64,000 bases of DNA from JBMONI01 sp049324575 (GCA_049324575.1 JBMONI010000004.1:62001-126000), one strand, 5' to 3'; shown: positions 54,041-63,657, counted from the first letter of the stretch. The notes: generated by a model not told the origin, from the sequence alone. Numbers and translations are program-made.

Positions 54041-55947
54041 TTTCTCACCTTGTCCACACGTTCGATCGTCTGCCGAAGGATCTTCATGGCGTCCTGGCGG
54101 ATCTGCGGCGGCAACTCCTGTTTCCCGAACCGCGATTCATCGCAAATACGATACACCTCGAGAATACTCTGATAAAGCGGGTCCGCCGTCCCGAGGGTCT
54201 TCTGAAGCTCCATTTCAATATCCATGCGCGTCGTCCCCAGGGTCGAAAGCCCGAATTTATCGCTCAAGAACTGTGTGAGCACCTTATCAATCTCCTCGAA
54301 ATACGCCAGGGCCGACTCCGGTTTCGAGGCGCCCCCAAGCGCCCTCAGCTTCTTGATCCTCGCCTCGGCCTGGGAACGCGCCAAGCGCCGCCGCTTCAAC
54401 GCCTGGTCCCGGGAAAAGAGCTTCTCTCGTTGGGCGCGCAGAACGGCCAGGAACCAAAGCAAGACCAGGATCCCATTAAGGGCCGTCAGGATCCTCAAGA
54501 CCCCCGCAAGCCTTTCGTCCGAGGACCGGCGCGGAAATCGCTCTTCGATAAAGCGAATGTCCTCACCCTCTCGTTCGATCTCCTTTTTGAAAAGCTCGCT
54601 CTGGCTCAGGGATCGCGGCATGGAAAAGGTCTTATCTGACGGCTCCGCATGGATCTGAAACTCCGGCGTCTGCAGCGTCTGATATTGGCGGAGGACCGGA
54701 TTGAAATACGCAAAAGTCAGCCGCGGAATGAACCAGTCCCCAGCTTGGGTTGGAATGAAGACGATCTCGATATTTTTTCTCCCCCCGATGATATTGCCGG
54801 TCTTGAAAAGTTCCGAGGTCGTATCCGACTCATAGACCTTGAAATTTTTGAGGTCCGGCAGTTGGGGCTTTTTCAGGGTCTCGATATTGCCCTCCCCTTC
54901 GATCACGATCTTCATCGTGATCGGCTCGTTCTGCTTGACCGATTCATGGTCGATCGTCGCCGTAATCCTGAAATTCCCAACGGCCCCCGTAAAATTACCC
55001 GGCTGGCCGGCCGCGGGGAACGGCTTCACTTCGACTGGGATCGGCTGGGTTTTCAATGCCCGGTCTTCACGACGCGAAAAAAATCCGGACCCACTGAAAA
55101 AGCTGTCATTGAAAAACTCGTCGAAAACGCTGTGCGCCTGCGGCTCCTGCCGGATGGAAGCCTTGATCTTTCCGGGCTGAATGGTGTACTGGGCCGCCTC
55201 GGTCGGGAACAAGGCGATCTTGCGGATATCGGCCTTGATGTAATTCTTGCCATTGATCCGCACGGTCTCGCGCTGGACATCACGCCCCATCGGAAATTCT
55301 TCGATCCAAAAACCGCTCAGTTCCGGCTCCTCCGAAAAACCCTCGTAGCGCGTATCGTAACGGGTATAAAGCGAATAGGTCAGCAGGATCTGCTCATTCG
55401 GATACACGGAATCCTTATCCACGGTCGCCTTGACGAAAATATTGGGGTCATCGACCTCTTTCAGGTTCATCTGGGCGCTTGTGACCGGGGCCGTTGCCGG
55501 AGCGGAACCGGATCCCGAGGTGGGAGGCAAAGACGCCGGCTGGCGGGGCGCGACGGCCTTCGGGCTTCCCGTGACCGCAACCGTCATGGCCGGGGTTTTG
55601 TAGGACTGTCCGCTCACCGTCAATTCGATGGGCGGGATCGTGAAACTCCCGGCCGCTTGCGGGATCAGCGTGTAATTGAATTCCACCTTGGCGGTCTGGA
55701 CCCCGTTGATAAAAGAAAGATGCGAAGCCCGACCGGTATAGTAGGTATCCACATTCGGGATCGATTGAAGGCGGGGGGCCTGGACATTGCCGGAAGCGCC
55801 CGTCACCTGGATCGTCAGATGGATGTCCTCTTCGACCTCTGCCTGTCGCCTATCCAGCTGAGCCGTGACCGTCACGTTTTCCGCCATGGCAGGCATGGCA
55901 AAAAACGCAAGACTCATACCCAGGATCAAGATCGAAGATTTACGCAT
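54037..55947 (-). CDS. batD: BatD-like membrane protein
   Basis: A 636-residue protein with signal peptide (MRKSSILILGMSLAFFAMPA, cleavage after AMA). A long periplasmic part of beta-sandwich domains begins VTAQLDRRQAEVEEDIHLTI and continues KATVDKDSVYPNEQILLTY and ATIDHESVKQNEPITM, the oxygen-tolerance (BatD) pattern. One membrane segment (about 492-512) precedes a cytoplasmic helical tail. The Bat proteins are thought to help withstand periplasmic or envelope stress. A TTG start 48 bases earlier would overlap the ParB-like gene and lacks a signal-peptide rationale. Confidence 0.88.
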   Translation of the reverse strand: MRKSSILILGMSLAFFAMPAMAENVTVTAQLDRRQAEVEEDIHLTIQVTGASGNVQAPRLQSIPNVDTYYTGRASHLSFINGVQTAKVEFNYTLIPQAAGSFTIPPIELTVSGQSYKTPAMTVAVTGSPKAVAPRQPASLPPTSGSGSAPATAPVTSAQMNLKEVDDPNIFVKATVDKDSVYPNEQILLTYSLYTRYDTRYEGFSEEPELSGFWIEEFPMGRDVQRETVRINGKNYIKADIRKIALFPTEAAQYTIQPGKIKASIRQEPQAHSVFDEFFNDSFFSGSGFFSRREDRALKTQPIPVEVKPFPAAGQPGNFTGAVGNFRITATIDHESVKQNEPITMKIVIEGEGNIETLKKPQLPDLKNFKVYESDTTSELFKTGNIIGGRKNIEIVFIPTQAGDWFIPRLTFAYFNPVLRQYQTLQTPEFQIHAEPSDKTFSMPRSLSQSELFKKEIEREGEDIRFIEERFPRRSSDERLAGVLRILTALNGILVLLWFLAVLRAQREKLFSRDQALKRRRLARSQAEARIKKLRALGGASKPESALAYFEEIDKVLTQFLSDKFGLSTLGTTRMDIEMELQKTLGTADPLYQSILEVYRICDESRFGKQELPPQIRQDAMKILRQTIERVDKVRK

Positions 55948-55978
55948 AGTGTGCCAGATCAGAGGGATTTTAGGGGAA

Positions 55979-56935
55979 TCATAACTCAATGTCAAACAAC
56001 GAGTTAAGCTTTGGATCCTTCCGGGTAAGCAGTTCCTTCAGGGCCTTCAGGCCGGCGGAATCCCGAACGCGGGCCGTCACGGTATACCCTTTCTCCTCAA
56101 AGCAAGGCGGGGCTTCGATCCGGATATCCCGTTCCCCTTCCATAATCCCCGCCGCAAGGTCGTGGAAACGTTTTTCATACCGGCTCAGCTCCGGAAAGCG
56201 CATGAGGCGGATCGCGGCCAGCAACCGTTTCCCTTTGAGCTTGGGCTGGAGATCCGGATGCGCGAGGATCTTCGCGACGGTTTCACTCTCGAAGATCGCT
56301 TCGATCCCGCCCGGCCCTTTCTTTTTTAGATCGAAAATCCAGTCACAACACTGCGCCCATTCACTTGTTGTCAGCGCCGCGCGGCCCAGAATCGTCCGGG
56401 CCAAGTATTTCTGTTCATTCACGTTGAACCGAAGCAGACTCGGAAGCGCATGGAACGGAAACCGCCCCGCATGAACGGCCTCCAGCACCGAAGACTCGAC
56501 GCGCCCGGCCTCCGCATAAAGCGTGAAAAAGTAATGATTCGGTTCAACGCCCAGAGCCGGCAGTACGGCTCGGGTGACTTCGTCCTTATCCAGCCCGAAT
56601 TCCACGAGCGCCTTGCGGACCGCGACCACGCGATCAAGCTCGTCGGAGATCCTTCGCCAATTCCATGCGAGGGCCAGGACAAAAGCGTCTTTGCGCGGAA
56701 TCTCGCGCGAGAGGAGGATCGCGGGGATCGGATCGATCCCTGCGCGGAAAGCGGCCAGGCTGCGCTTGTGTCCATCCAGATATTCCCCCGCCGACGAGAC
56801 AAGCACCGGCTGCAGGACCCCATGCTGACGCACATGCGCTTCGAGCGCGGGGTCCTCGAATCCGTAGCGGAGGGCATACGGGCCCTTCCCCGGATCCCCG
56901 CAAGGTTTCAGGAGACGATAAGAATATGCTTCCAT
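55979..56935 (-). CDS. ParB-like nuclease-domain protein
   Basis: A 318-residue protein whose residues about 20-80 match the ParB/sulfiredoxin-type N-terminal domain: ALEAHVRQHGVLQPVLVSS, then YLDGHKRSLAAFRAGIDPIP. The GHKR segment corresponds to the CTP-binding GxxRR region of ParB, here with Lys in place of the first Arg. The remaining helical 230 residues could include a helix-turn-helix near 115-150. No ParA is nearby, and the gene overlaps the peptidase gene upstream by 28 bp, so it is probably not the chromosomal partition protein. A regulatory role is possible. Confidence 0.75.
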   Translation of the reverse strand: MEAYSYRLLKPCGDPGKGPYALRYGFEDPALEAHVRQHGVLQPVLVSSAGEYLDGHKRSLAAFRAGIDPIPAILLSREIPRKDAFVLALAWNWRRISDELDRVVAVRKALVEFGLDKDEVTRAVLPALGVEPNHYFFTLYAEAGRVESSVLEAVHAGRFPFHALPSLLRFNVNEQKYLARTILGRAALTTSEWAQCCDWIFDLKKKGPGGIEAIFESETVAKILAHPDLQPKLKGKRLLAAIRLMRFPELSRYEKRFHDLAAGIMEGERDIRIEAPPCFEEKGYTVTARVRDSAGLKALKELLTRKDPKLNSLFDIEL

Positions 56936-58041
56936 TGTTCCTCGAGGCCCGGAATATCCGTCCCAAACGCCTCCGTGATCGCCTCTTCGGGTCCCGGGTC
57001 TTTGGCGTAGGTTTTAAGCAGCTGAGTGATCTTGAACATCCCGTATCGGTCCACCAGAAAAACCGTCAGGTGGAACGTCTGCTGATAAAAAAGACCGGCA
57101 TACAGCCAATCTTTTTTCTGCGAAAGGTCCCGGGCCGAGATCACCTCGTCAAGAGAAAGAAGGGATCGGACCCGGACCGCGGCGTCCAGGACCATGGTAT
57201 CGATCTTCCGGTACTGATTCTCAAAATACTGCGCCAGGCCTTCGTTGATCCACGGAGGGGCTTTCCCGCCCGACAGCGCGGCCACAAAAGCATGGGTCAT
57301 CTCATGGACCGTCATCGCACGCAGCTCCTCCCGGCTCCGATCGTTCCGGTAGGCGGGCAAACGGACCTTGCCGTCATAGACCGCCGCGATCCAATGCGGC
57401 AGTTGGACGATCTCGCGGAATTCTTCTTCGCCATAAAGCAGGACCACGATCGGGCCCGCCGGCTTCGCTCCGAGTTCCCGGGCGATCCGGTCATAGACCT
57501 CTTCCAGGTCCGCCAAGAAATCCTTCTCATCCCCCGCCGAGCCCTCTTCTTGGTATTTCAGAACGAATTTTTCGGTCGCCACGGTCCGGAATTCCTTTTC
57601 GATCCCTTTTTCACGCGAAAGCCGCTCGATCTTCTCCCGGAGCGGTTCGCTTCGCTGGATCAAATAGGCCTTTTGGTAGAACTGGCGGGCCGCCTCGACA
57701 TCATGCTGCTGATCGCGGATATCCCCCATGAGTTCAAGCGCAAAATAACTGCGCGGATCAAGCCCGATCGCTTCTTGCAAAGCCTGTTCCGCGAGTTCCA
57801 TCTCGCCTTTCTGGAAATATTCGACCGCCTCATTGTAGAACTCGACCACAAGCGGCGCGGTCGGGACTTTGGCTTGTCCGGCATGGGAAAGATAAAAGCT
57901 TTTGATCTGGCGCATCTGCTCGTCGCGGATCTCCTGCTGGGCCTCTTTCTGCGAAGCGGACGAAGCGGGACCTTCTGCCCCGAGTGGGCCTCCGACGAAC
58001 AGGCTGAAACAAAGCAGAGCCGACAACGTTTTTTTTCTCAT
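56908..58041 (-). CDS. Secreted TPR plus gluzincin metallopeptidase (peptidase MA-like)
   Basis: A 377-residue protein with signal peptide (residues 1-22, ending PLGAEG). TPR-like helices occupy about 65-135 (EAVEYFQKGEMELAEQALQE, ALELMGDIRDQQHDVEAARQ). The peptidase part has HEMTH at 246-250 and the third zinc ligand Glu267 in PPWINEGLAQYFE, the gluzincin pattern of the MA family. It should act in the periplasm or outside. Start ATG 58041 overlaps the M48 gene stop. Substrate unknown. Confidence 0.88.
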   Translation of the reverse strand: MRKKTLSALLCFSLFVGGPLGAEGPASSASQKEAQQEIRDEQMRQIKSFYLSHAGQAKVPTAPLVVEFYNEAVEYFQKGEMELAEQALQEAIGLDPRSYFALELMGDIRDQQHDVEAARQFYQKAYLIQRSEPLREKIERLSREKGIEKEFRTVATEKFVLKYQEEGSAGDEKDFLADLEEVYDRIARELGAKPAGPIVVLLYGEEEFREIVQLPHWIAAVYDGKVRLPAYRNDRSREELRAMTVHEMTHAFVAALSGGKAPPWINEGLAQYFENQYRKIDTMVLDAAVRVRSLLSLDEVISARDLSQKKDWLYAGLFYQQTFHLTVFLVDRYGMFKITQLLKTYAKDPGPEEAITEAFGTDIPGLEEQWKHILIVS

Positions 58042-59153
58042 ACCGCTGAACCTCCCAGCACAAAGGCTTTCGCCCTCCGGATCCTTTCTCCGATCGGCGG
58101 ATGGTCGTAAAAGATCTTCGCATAAAGCGGGTCCGGATCGGGATCCGACAAATTGATCTCGCCGAGCTTCTGCAGGGCCCGGATGAACGCTTCGGGGTCC
58201 CGGCTTGTCTCCAGCGCGAATCGGTCCGCTGCGCGTTCCATCCGTCTCGAAAAAGCGCTCTGCAGCGGGATCGTCAGGGCATTCATCACGAAAAGCGCGA
58301 AGAAAAGCAGGGGCATGTGGAGAACATCCGAAACCGGAATCGCCGCCGCCAGAAAAATCCGGTTGAGCGTCCAGAAGAAGATGCCCGACAAAACGGCGCT
58401 GAAAGCGACCATTTTCCAGATGTCCCGGTGCCGATAGTGCCCGAGTTCGTGCGCTAACACCGTTTCGATCTCGGGGATCGTGAATTTTTCAAGCAGCGTA
58501 TCGCTCAAAACGACCCTCCGGCTCCGCCCGATCCCCATGAACGCGGCGTTCGCCTTTTTCGTCGTTTTGCTGAGATTGATCGAATAGATATTCTCGACCG
58601 GCATCTTGGACCTTTCGGCAAGTGCGAGGATCCGTTGCCGGAGTTCGTCGTTCGCGATCGGACTGTATTTGTAAAACAGCGGCACGATAAAGACCGGAAA
58701 CAGCCGCCCCATCAGGATCGAAAATCCCGCATAACCCAGCCAAGCCCAAAACCACCAGTCGGTTTCCGAACAACGGATCAAAAAATAAAGCAGTTCGACG
58801 AGGATCAGGGCGATGGCAAAAGAAAGGCCCGCCCGCTTCAGGAATTCCCGCGCCCAGGCGGAGAGGGTTTGGGTCGTCAGCTGATATTTCTTTTCGAGGA
58901 CATAACCGCCGTAAAAAACCAGCGGCAAGTCCAGGACAAGCTGGGTCAGGGAGAAATAAAGGAAATAAACGCCGGTCACCCCAAAAGCGTTCTCGAACGG
59001 GCGCATGGCGAAGTCCTTCAACAAAGCCGACCATGGCGAAAGATAGATGATCAGAAGCACGGCCGGCGTGAAAAAAAGGTGAAACAGCGTCAGTCGCTGG
59101 CGAATCCGCTGATAGGCTTTGGCTTGGGGTAGTCTCCCTTCAGGTCCGGTCAT
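58038..59153 (-). CDS. Ste24-type M48 membrane metalloprotease
   Basis: A 371-residue integral membrane protease. At least six hydrophobic segments surround a zinc motif HELGH at 235-239, with the third ligand in RRMERAADRFAL. The order and the GRSRRVVLSDTLL segment before the motif fit CAAX-type/Ste24 (M48A) proteases, not HtpX. It probably degrades or processes membrane proteins. I prefer ATG 59153, which has CGGAG six bases upstream, over ATG 59159; the gene overlaps the upstream phosphodiesterase gene by 14 bp. Confidence 0.92.
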   Translation of the reverse strand: MTGPEGRLPQAKAYQRIRQRLTLFHLFFTPAVLLIIYLSPWSALLKDFAMRPFENAFGVTGVYFLYFSLTQLVLDLPLVFYGGYVLEKKYQLTTQTLSAWAREFLKRAGLSFAIALILVELLYFLIRCSETDWWFWAWLGYAGFSILMGRLFPVFIVPLFYKYSPIANDELRQRILALAERSKMPVENIYSINLSKTTKKANAAFMGIGRSRRVVLSDTLLEKFTIPEIETVLAHELGHYRHRDIWKMVAFSAVLSGIFFWTLNRIFLAAAIPVSDVLHMPLLFFALFVMNALTIPLQSAFSRRMERAADRFALETSRDPEAFIRALQKLGEINLSDPDPDPLYAKIFYDHPPIGERIRRAKAFVLGGSAV

Positions 59154-59898
59154 CGCCATCTCCGCATTTGAATTCAGCGAAAAGCCCGAAATGATCGGAC
59201 GGATAGATCCCTTCGCTATCCGCCCGGTTGAAGATAATATCGGCTTTTTCGAGGCCAAGCTCCAAGGGGAAATCCCGGAAGAAAAGATAATCCAGACGGC
59301 GGTCGGGATAGCCGTGGCTCGCTGTAAAAGGATTACGATTATCCCAGGTGTATCCAAGCTCCCCTGGATGCCGCACGGCATAGGCGTCTATAAAACGGCT
59401 CTTTTCCTTCATCCATTCGATCGGTGGCGAACCCGCCGGCGCGTTAAAATCCCCGGCCACAAGAACCGGCTTTCCCTTGTGGTGCCGGTCCAGATACGCG
59501 ACAAGCTCTTGGACCTGCGCCAGGCGGGTCTCATGTTCCGGAAGGCGCCAGGCCAGATGCGTATTCACCACCACGAACTCCTGCCGGTCCCAGGAAATCC
59601 GGGTCGCCAGAAATCCGCGGGTATAGGATTCTGCCGGAGACTGGGTCTGATAAGGGCGATGATCCGAATCGATCACTTTGCCACGCGTCAGGGTCAGGAG
59701 CCAGCTTCGGCGGTCCGAATAGGCATGGTCCCAGTGGAACCCTTCCGCGATCCTCCGTGCGAAATTTTCATCCTGGATCTCCTGGAAACAAAGGACCGCC
59801 GGCTTGAGCACTTCGACTTCCCGGAGAATGAGCTCCCAGCGTCTTTGCCATGGCCCCTCGACATTCCAAGTGTTGAGGGTCAGCACCCGGAGATCCAT
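59140..59898 (-). CDS. Endonuclease/exonuclease/phosphatase family protein
   Basis: A 252-residue DNase I-fold phosphodiesterase. Motifs are LTLNTWNVEG (7-16), CFQEIQ with the metal-binding Glu, VVVNTHLAWR, VAGDFNAPAG, RRLDYLFF and the final YPSDHFGLFAEF with catalytic Asp-His. Members cleave nucleic acid, phospho- or sphingolipids, or inositol phosphates; the position next to PlsC would suit a lipid substrate, but this is only context. No signal peptide is visible. Confidence 0.9.
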   Translation of the reverse strand: MDLRVLTLNTWNVEGPWQRRWELILREVEVLKPAVLCFQEIQDENFARRIAEGFHWDHAYSDRRSWLLTLTRGKVIDSDHRPYQTQSPAESYTRGFLATRISWDRQEFVVVNTHLAWRLPEHETRLAQVQELVAYLDRHHKGKPVLVAGDFNAPAGSPPIEWMKEKSRFIDAYAVRHPGELGYTWDNRNPFTASHGYPDRRLDYLFFRDFPLELGLEKADIIFNRADSEGIYPSDHFGLFAEFKCGDGDDRT

Positions 59899-59899
59899 T

Positions 59900-60679
59900 T
59901 CAAAACCCTTCGGCGCGCATCGCCGCGAGTTCCTGGATCATTTTCTCCCGCACATGGCGTTTCGCCGACTCCACAGCCTTCGGCCCCAATCCAACCTTGA
60001 CGGGCTCGAGGACCGAAACGCGGAAAACGCTCCGCCGATTCACGAAAATGGACTTCTTCGGCATCGCGGTCCCGGTCCCGTCGATCACGACCGGAAGGAT
60101 ATCCACCCCTTCGACCGAAGCCAGCTGGAAAGCCCCGCTTTTAAAGGCATGGATCTGGCCATCCGGCGTCCGCGTCCCTTCGGGAAAAAAAACGACGCTG
60201 ACTTTTTTCTTGAGCATGAACGCGCAGCGTGCGAGCGCTTTGCGCCCGCTTTCGCGGCTGGCCCGGTCGACCGGGATATAGCGCATCGCGTGCATATACC
60301 AGCCCATGAACGGAATGGAAAAAAGTTCTCTTTTGGCAAGATAGACGATATGCAGCGGAATGGCATAGATAAGCGCCATGATATCGAGCAAGCTCTGATG
60401 GTTCACCACCAGCACGTAGTTCTTTTTCCGGTCGATATGGCGTCGTCCCTTAACCCGGATCGTCCAGATGAAGGTCAACGTAAACAGGACCTTCGCCCAC
60501 GCGATCGCGACGATATGGGTCGTCCGCCGGCTCCCCCGGTCGATCAGTAGGGATACCGGGAATACGAACAACAGGCCGAGGATCGCGGAAAACAGCGTAT
60601 CCACCGTGACGACCGGCCACATCCAAAAAGCCAGAAGAACGGACTGCCAACGGGGAATGTGTAGAGGATCATGCTTCAT
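59900..60679 (-). CDS. plsC: 1-acyl-sn-glycerol-3-phosphate acyltransferase (PlsC-like)
   Basis: A 259-residue membrane acyltransferase. After an N-terminal hydrophobic hairpin (about 10-50) come the HX4D motif in NHQSLLDIMAL (His94, Asp99), the acceptor motif FPEGTRTPDG and the third motif around GVDILPVVIDG. It acylates lysophosphatidic acid to phosphatidic acid at the inner membrane. It is the first gene of the long run ending at lepA, with no clear promoter in the 76 bases upstream; a TAAAAT near its start is the only candidate. Confidence 0.94.
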   Translation of the reverse strand: MKHDPLHIPRWQSVLLAFWMWPVVTVDTLFSAILGLLFVFPVSLLIDRGSRRTTHIVAIAWAKVLFTLTFIWTIRVKGRRHIDRKKNYVLVVNHQSLLDIMALIYAIPLHIVYLAKRELFSIPFMGWYMHAMRYIPVDRASRESGRKALARCAFMLKKKVSVVFFPEGTRTPDGQIHAFKSGAFQLASVEGVDILPVVIDGTGTAMPKKSIFVNRRSVFRVSVLEPVKVGLGPKAVESAKRHVREKMIQELAAMRAEGF

Positions 60680-60755
60680 CGAAAGGCGATTTTAACGGTT
60701 CGGAAGCCAAAAATCGATGCAAATATGGGCGGAAAAAACACCCCCCGGAACGGCC

Positions 60756-63527
60756 TTACGCGGCCGAGGCCATCTGGCGGATCGTGACCAGAAGTTGATC
60801 CAACCGCTCATAGACATCACCCAATTTCTCACGGTTGAACTTGAAACGCGGGATCATGACATAGCCCGCCCAGTCCTCGCGCAAAAGCACGCCGGGGAAT
60901 TGGGTCTGAATCGCTTCTCCGAGCTTGGCCAACGCCATGCTGATCCAAGTCTCACCGGCCACATGGGAAAATCCTTCCAACGAATCGCGGTCCGAAACAA
61001 TCGCGCCCGGCTCGGCAATCGCATCCGCAATATCCGCGAATTGCTGCGAAGCGATCGGCCCCTGCAGCAGAATGAACGGTTGAAGCCCGCTCGTGCGCTG
61101 GTTCAGAGGACGGGTCCATTGGTTAACGGCAGCAAGGACGAAGGTTTTCTGGGTCGGTAAAATCGCTTGGATCGCCAAGCGGTTCCTGAGCGCTGGCGGG
61201 ATTTCCTGCATCAGAACATTCACCGCCGGTCTGTCATCTGTCAATGCGACAACAAGCAGGCGGTCATCACGGGTTGCCTGCATCCACGCAACCATATCGC
61301 GAACTTCAGCCCTTGTCGGCATTCCATCCCGGATCGCGATCAAATTAGCGGGCGCAGAGGTCACCCAAGCCGGAAGTCCGGCAGCGCCCGTGTTTCTGAG
61401 CCCAAGCTGTTCCATGATCGTTTCGGCTCCCGTGCCCAGGGGAAAGATCCCGTGAGTGGGCCCAAACCGATTACCAAAAGCCCGGCCCCAACTTGCAACC
61501 TCGGAAGAAACCGGAGTCTCGGCAATGAAGGAATTGATCCTCAATTCCGCGCGCCGAGGACCGGGAGCGAAAACCACTTGCTCCGTCACAGGCGTCGCTC
61601 CAAAACGTCCTTCAGACCTTAAAACGACAACGATCTTGACGCTGGCCGCATCCAAGATCTGCACGCTGAATTGCCAGGAAACATTTCCTGCCCGCAAGGT
61701 CAGAATTTTCTTCGCTCGGTCAAGCTCATATCGAAGTCCTAAATTTTGGCTGGCGGTAAGTTCATTGAGTTGATCGAAGACCTGATCGCTCACCGCTCCC
61801 ATTTTCATCAATTCCCCGGCGATCACATCGCTTAAGGGCTGGAGGCTCGCCTCTTGCCCCAGGGAAACCGCATTCGCGATCTTGGCCCCGGCAAGGTTGG
61901 CGACATCGAACATGGTCTTATGCGTGCCCAGCATGGTCGCGAGATAGGCCGAACGGTCGCCGGCCTGCGCCATGCGCGGCGTCAGGACTCCGTAGCTGAC
62001 CTCGTCCGCCTTGAAAAGCTCCATCAGCCCCTCGGTGTGGAAACCTCCTGTCACCACGATGGCTTTCCGGGCATTGCGCGTATCCATTTCCTTTTTCATG
62101 CGTTCATAAAAGGTCGTTTCACGGCGATTCGCGTATTCATAGAATTGGAATGCCGCATTGAAGACGGAATTGATCTTCGCTTTGGAGGCTTCGAAATCAT
62201 CCAGGCTTTTCGCGAAACGGTGTTCGGTCAAAGCCCCCGCCTTCTCCTGCAGTTTGACAAGGCGGTGATAGACCGCATCGGGCTGGATCCAGTCGTAACG
62301 GTAAAGGGCCCGCTCCCATTCCTTGCGGGAAAGTTCGAGCCGTAGAAGTTTTTTGACAAGTTCAATGTCGCGGAAAAGGTCGAGCAGGTTCTTTTCTTCC
62401 TCGGTCTTGGTCAGTTCGACCAGGATCTTCGAAAAGAGACGGTCGATCTCTTCGAACAACGCACCGCTTTCGAGTTCGCTCCGGAGGATATACGAACCGG
62501 CCATCAAACTAAAATTGGGGTAGTCCTGAAATTTGAATCCTTTCGGGCCCGCGGCATCCTGAAGTTTTTCAAGCAGGTGGCGCGGAGCCTCCCCGCGGTC
62601 CCGTTTGGCCTTCATATGGATGCGCTGGACCGCCTGGTCGTCGATCTCCCGCAGGCCTTCGAGGATCTCGCCGGCGATGCCCTGGGCTTGGAGGAATTGG
62701 AGCAAGGCTTCTTTTTCGGCCGTGACCTTTTCGGGCACGATCTCGGTCTGCATTTTCTGGATCACCAGAAGCCGGGTGATCTGCGGCCATTCCACCTGCG
62801 CAAAGAGGCTTTCCAGGTCGAGCCCGATATATTCCTTGGCCCCCTTGGCAAGTTCCTGCAAATAAGGCAGGAATTCCCGGCGCCCGTCGGAAAAACTTTT
62901 CCATTCGCGGATGAGCTTGCGCGTCGCGGGCCGGAACATCCTTGAGGAAAGGAGATCCACGCGGGCGTCGAACACTTCCGCAAAAAGGTTCGTCAGATTT
63001 TCCTGGCGGTAGACCTGCAGGAAGGCCGCGTAATTGCCGCGGTAAAGATCGGCCTCTTCGATACCGATCGTTTTCATCCCTTCGGGTTCATCGAGCAGAT
63101 AAAGTTCGGGCCCCGACATAATGCCCTTCTTGGTCAGTTCATCCGCGATGCGGCTATTGATTTCCGGATCCGGAAAGAATTTCAGGTCCTCCGCTTTTTG
63201 CTCCCCCACGCCGCCTTCGACGAACAAGAGATCAAAGCCATATTCCTTGCGAAGGAATTTCAGGATTTCCTTGATCCGCACCTGGGCGTCATAGTTGCCG
63301 TGAGCATCCTGGATGTGAAGGACAAGGCGCGGTTCGAGTTTGGGCGGCGCTTCGTAGATATCTTCGACGGTCGCGAGGTCCTGCGGGATCTGGATCTGGA
63401 AGATCTGCGGCGTTTCGACGACTTTGCGCACGTCGATCCCGGGCTGCGGCAAAGAAAAAGCCGCATCGCTTGCGACAAAGATCGCAGACGTCAACACGGC
63501 AAGCGCACGCCTAGTTCGTATCCCCAT
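60756..63527 (-). CDS. Secreted 'IQDAH...GGFHT' domain protein, paralogue of the giant protein's N-terminus
   Basis: A 923-residue protein with signal peptide (about 1-26, RRALAVLTSAIFVASDAAFS). Residues about 65-530 carry LHIQDAHGN, LLFVEGGVGEQKAEDL, YLLDEPEGMKTIGIEEADLY and VVTGGFHTEGL followed by YGVLTPRM. All have counterparts in residues 70-510 of the giant protein. Long charged helices lie between them. The last 300 residues are alpha/beta in character (LLVVALTDDRPAVNVL, KTFVLAAVNQW) and unassigned. ATG 63527 has GGGAG five bases upstream. It is monocistronic or leads the next operon. A TIKI/ChaN/EreA-like fold is inferred; the function is unknown. Confidence 0.85.
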   Translation of the reverse strand: MGIRTRRALAVLTSAIFVASDAAFSLPQPGIDVRKVVETPQIFQIQIPQDLATVEDIYEAPPKLEPRLVLHIQDAHGNYDAQVRIKEILKFLRKEYGFDLLFVEGGVGEQKAEDLKFFPDPEINSRIADELTKKGIMSGPELYLLDEPEGMKTIGIEEADLYRGNYAAFLQVYRQENLTNLFAEVFDARVDLLSSRMFRPATRKLIREWKSFSDGRREFLPYLQELAKGAKEYIGLDLESLFAQVEWPQITRLLVIQKMQTEIVPEKVTAEKEALLQFLQAQGIAGEILEGLREIDDQAVQRIHMKAKRDRGEAPRHLLEKLQDAAGPKGFKFQDYPNFSLMAGSYILRSELESGALFEEIDRLFSKILVELTKTEEEKNLLDLFRDIELVKKLLRLELSRKEWERALYRYDWIQPDAVYHRLVKLQEKAGALTEHRFAKSLDDFEASKAKINSVFNAAFQFYEYANRRETTFYERMKKEMDTRNARKAIVVTGGFHTEGLMELFKADEVSYGVLTPRMAQAGDRSAYLATMLGTHKTMFDVANLAGAKIANAVSLGQEASLQPLSDVIAGELMKMGAVSDQVFDQLNELTASQNLGLRYELDRAKKILTLRAGNVSWQFSVQILDAASVKIVVVLRSEGRFGATPVTEQVVFAPGPRRAELRINSFIAETPVSSEVASWGRAFGNRFGPTHGIFPLGTGAETIMEQLGLRNTGAAGLPAWVTSAPANLIAIRDGMPTRAEVRDMVAWMQATRDDRLLVVALTDDRPAVNVLMQEIPPALRNRLAIQAILPTQKTFVLAAVNQWTRPLNQRTSGLQPFILLQGPIASQQFADIADAIAEPGAIVSDRDSLEGFSHVAGETWISMALAKLGEAIQTQFPGVLLREDWAGYVMIPRFKFNREKLGDVYERLDQLLVTIRQMASAA

Positions 63528-63572
63528 AGGTGCTCCCGTCTTTACAAACACATTTATTATCTCTTAAAATAA

Positions 63573-63601
63573 AATATACATTACGGAAGTAGAAATATCA
63601 A
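63573..63601 (-). promoter_or_regulatory. Sigma70-type promoter for the IQDAH protein gene
   Basis: On the minus strand TTGATA (63601-63596) and TATATT (63578-63573) are separated by 17 bases; each matches consensus at five of six positions. Transcription from about 63566 gives a leader of about 40 nt before ATG 63527. Confidence 0.65.
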
Positions 63602-63637
63602 TAGTTTACAAAGTATTATATATTATTATAATTTCTT

Positions 63638-63657
63638 ATAACGATATATCTCGTTAT
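63638..63657. promoter_or_regulatory. Operator-like inverted repeat
   Basis: ATAACGA-TATATC-TCGTTAT: seven-base perfect arms with a six-base spacer. It lies about 36 bases upstream of the -35 box of the IQDAH gene, where an activator or repressor dimer could bind. Confidence 0.45.
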
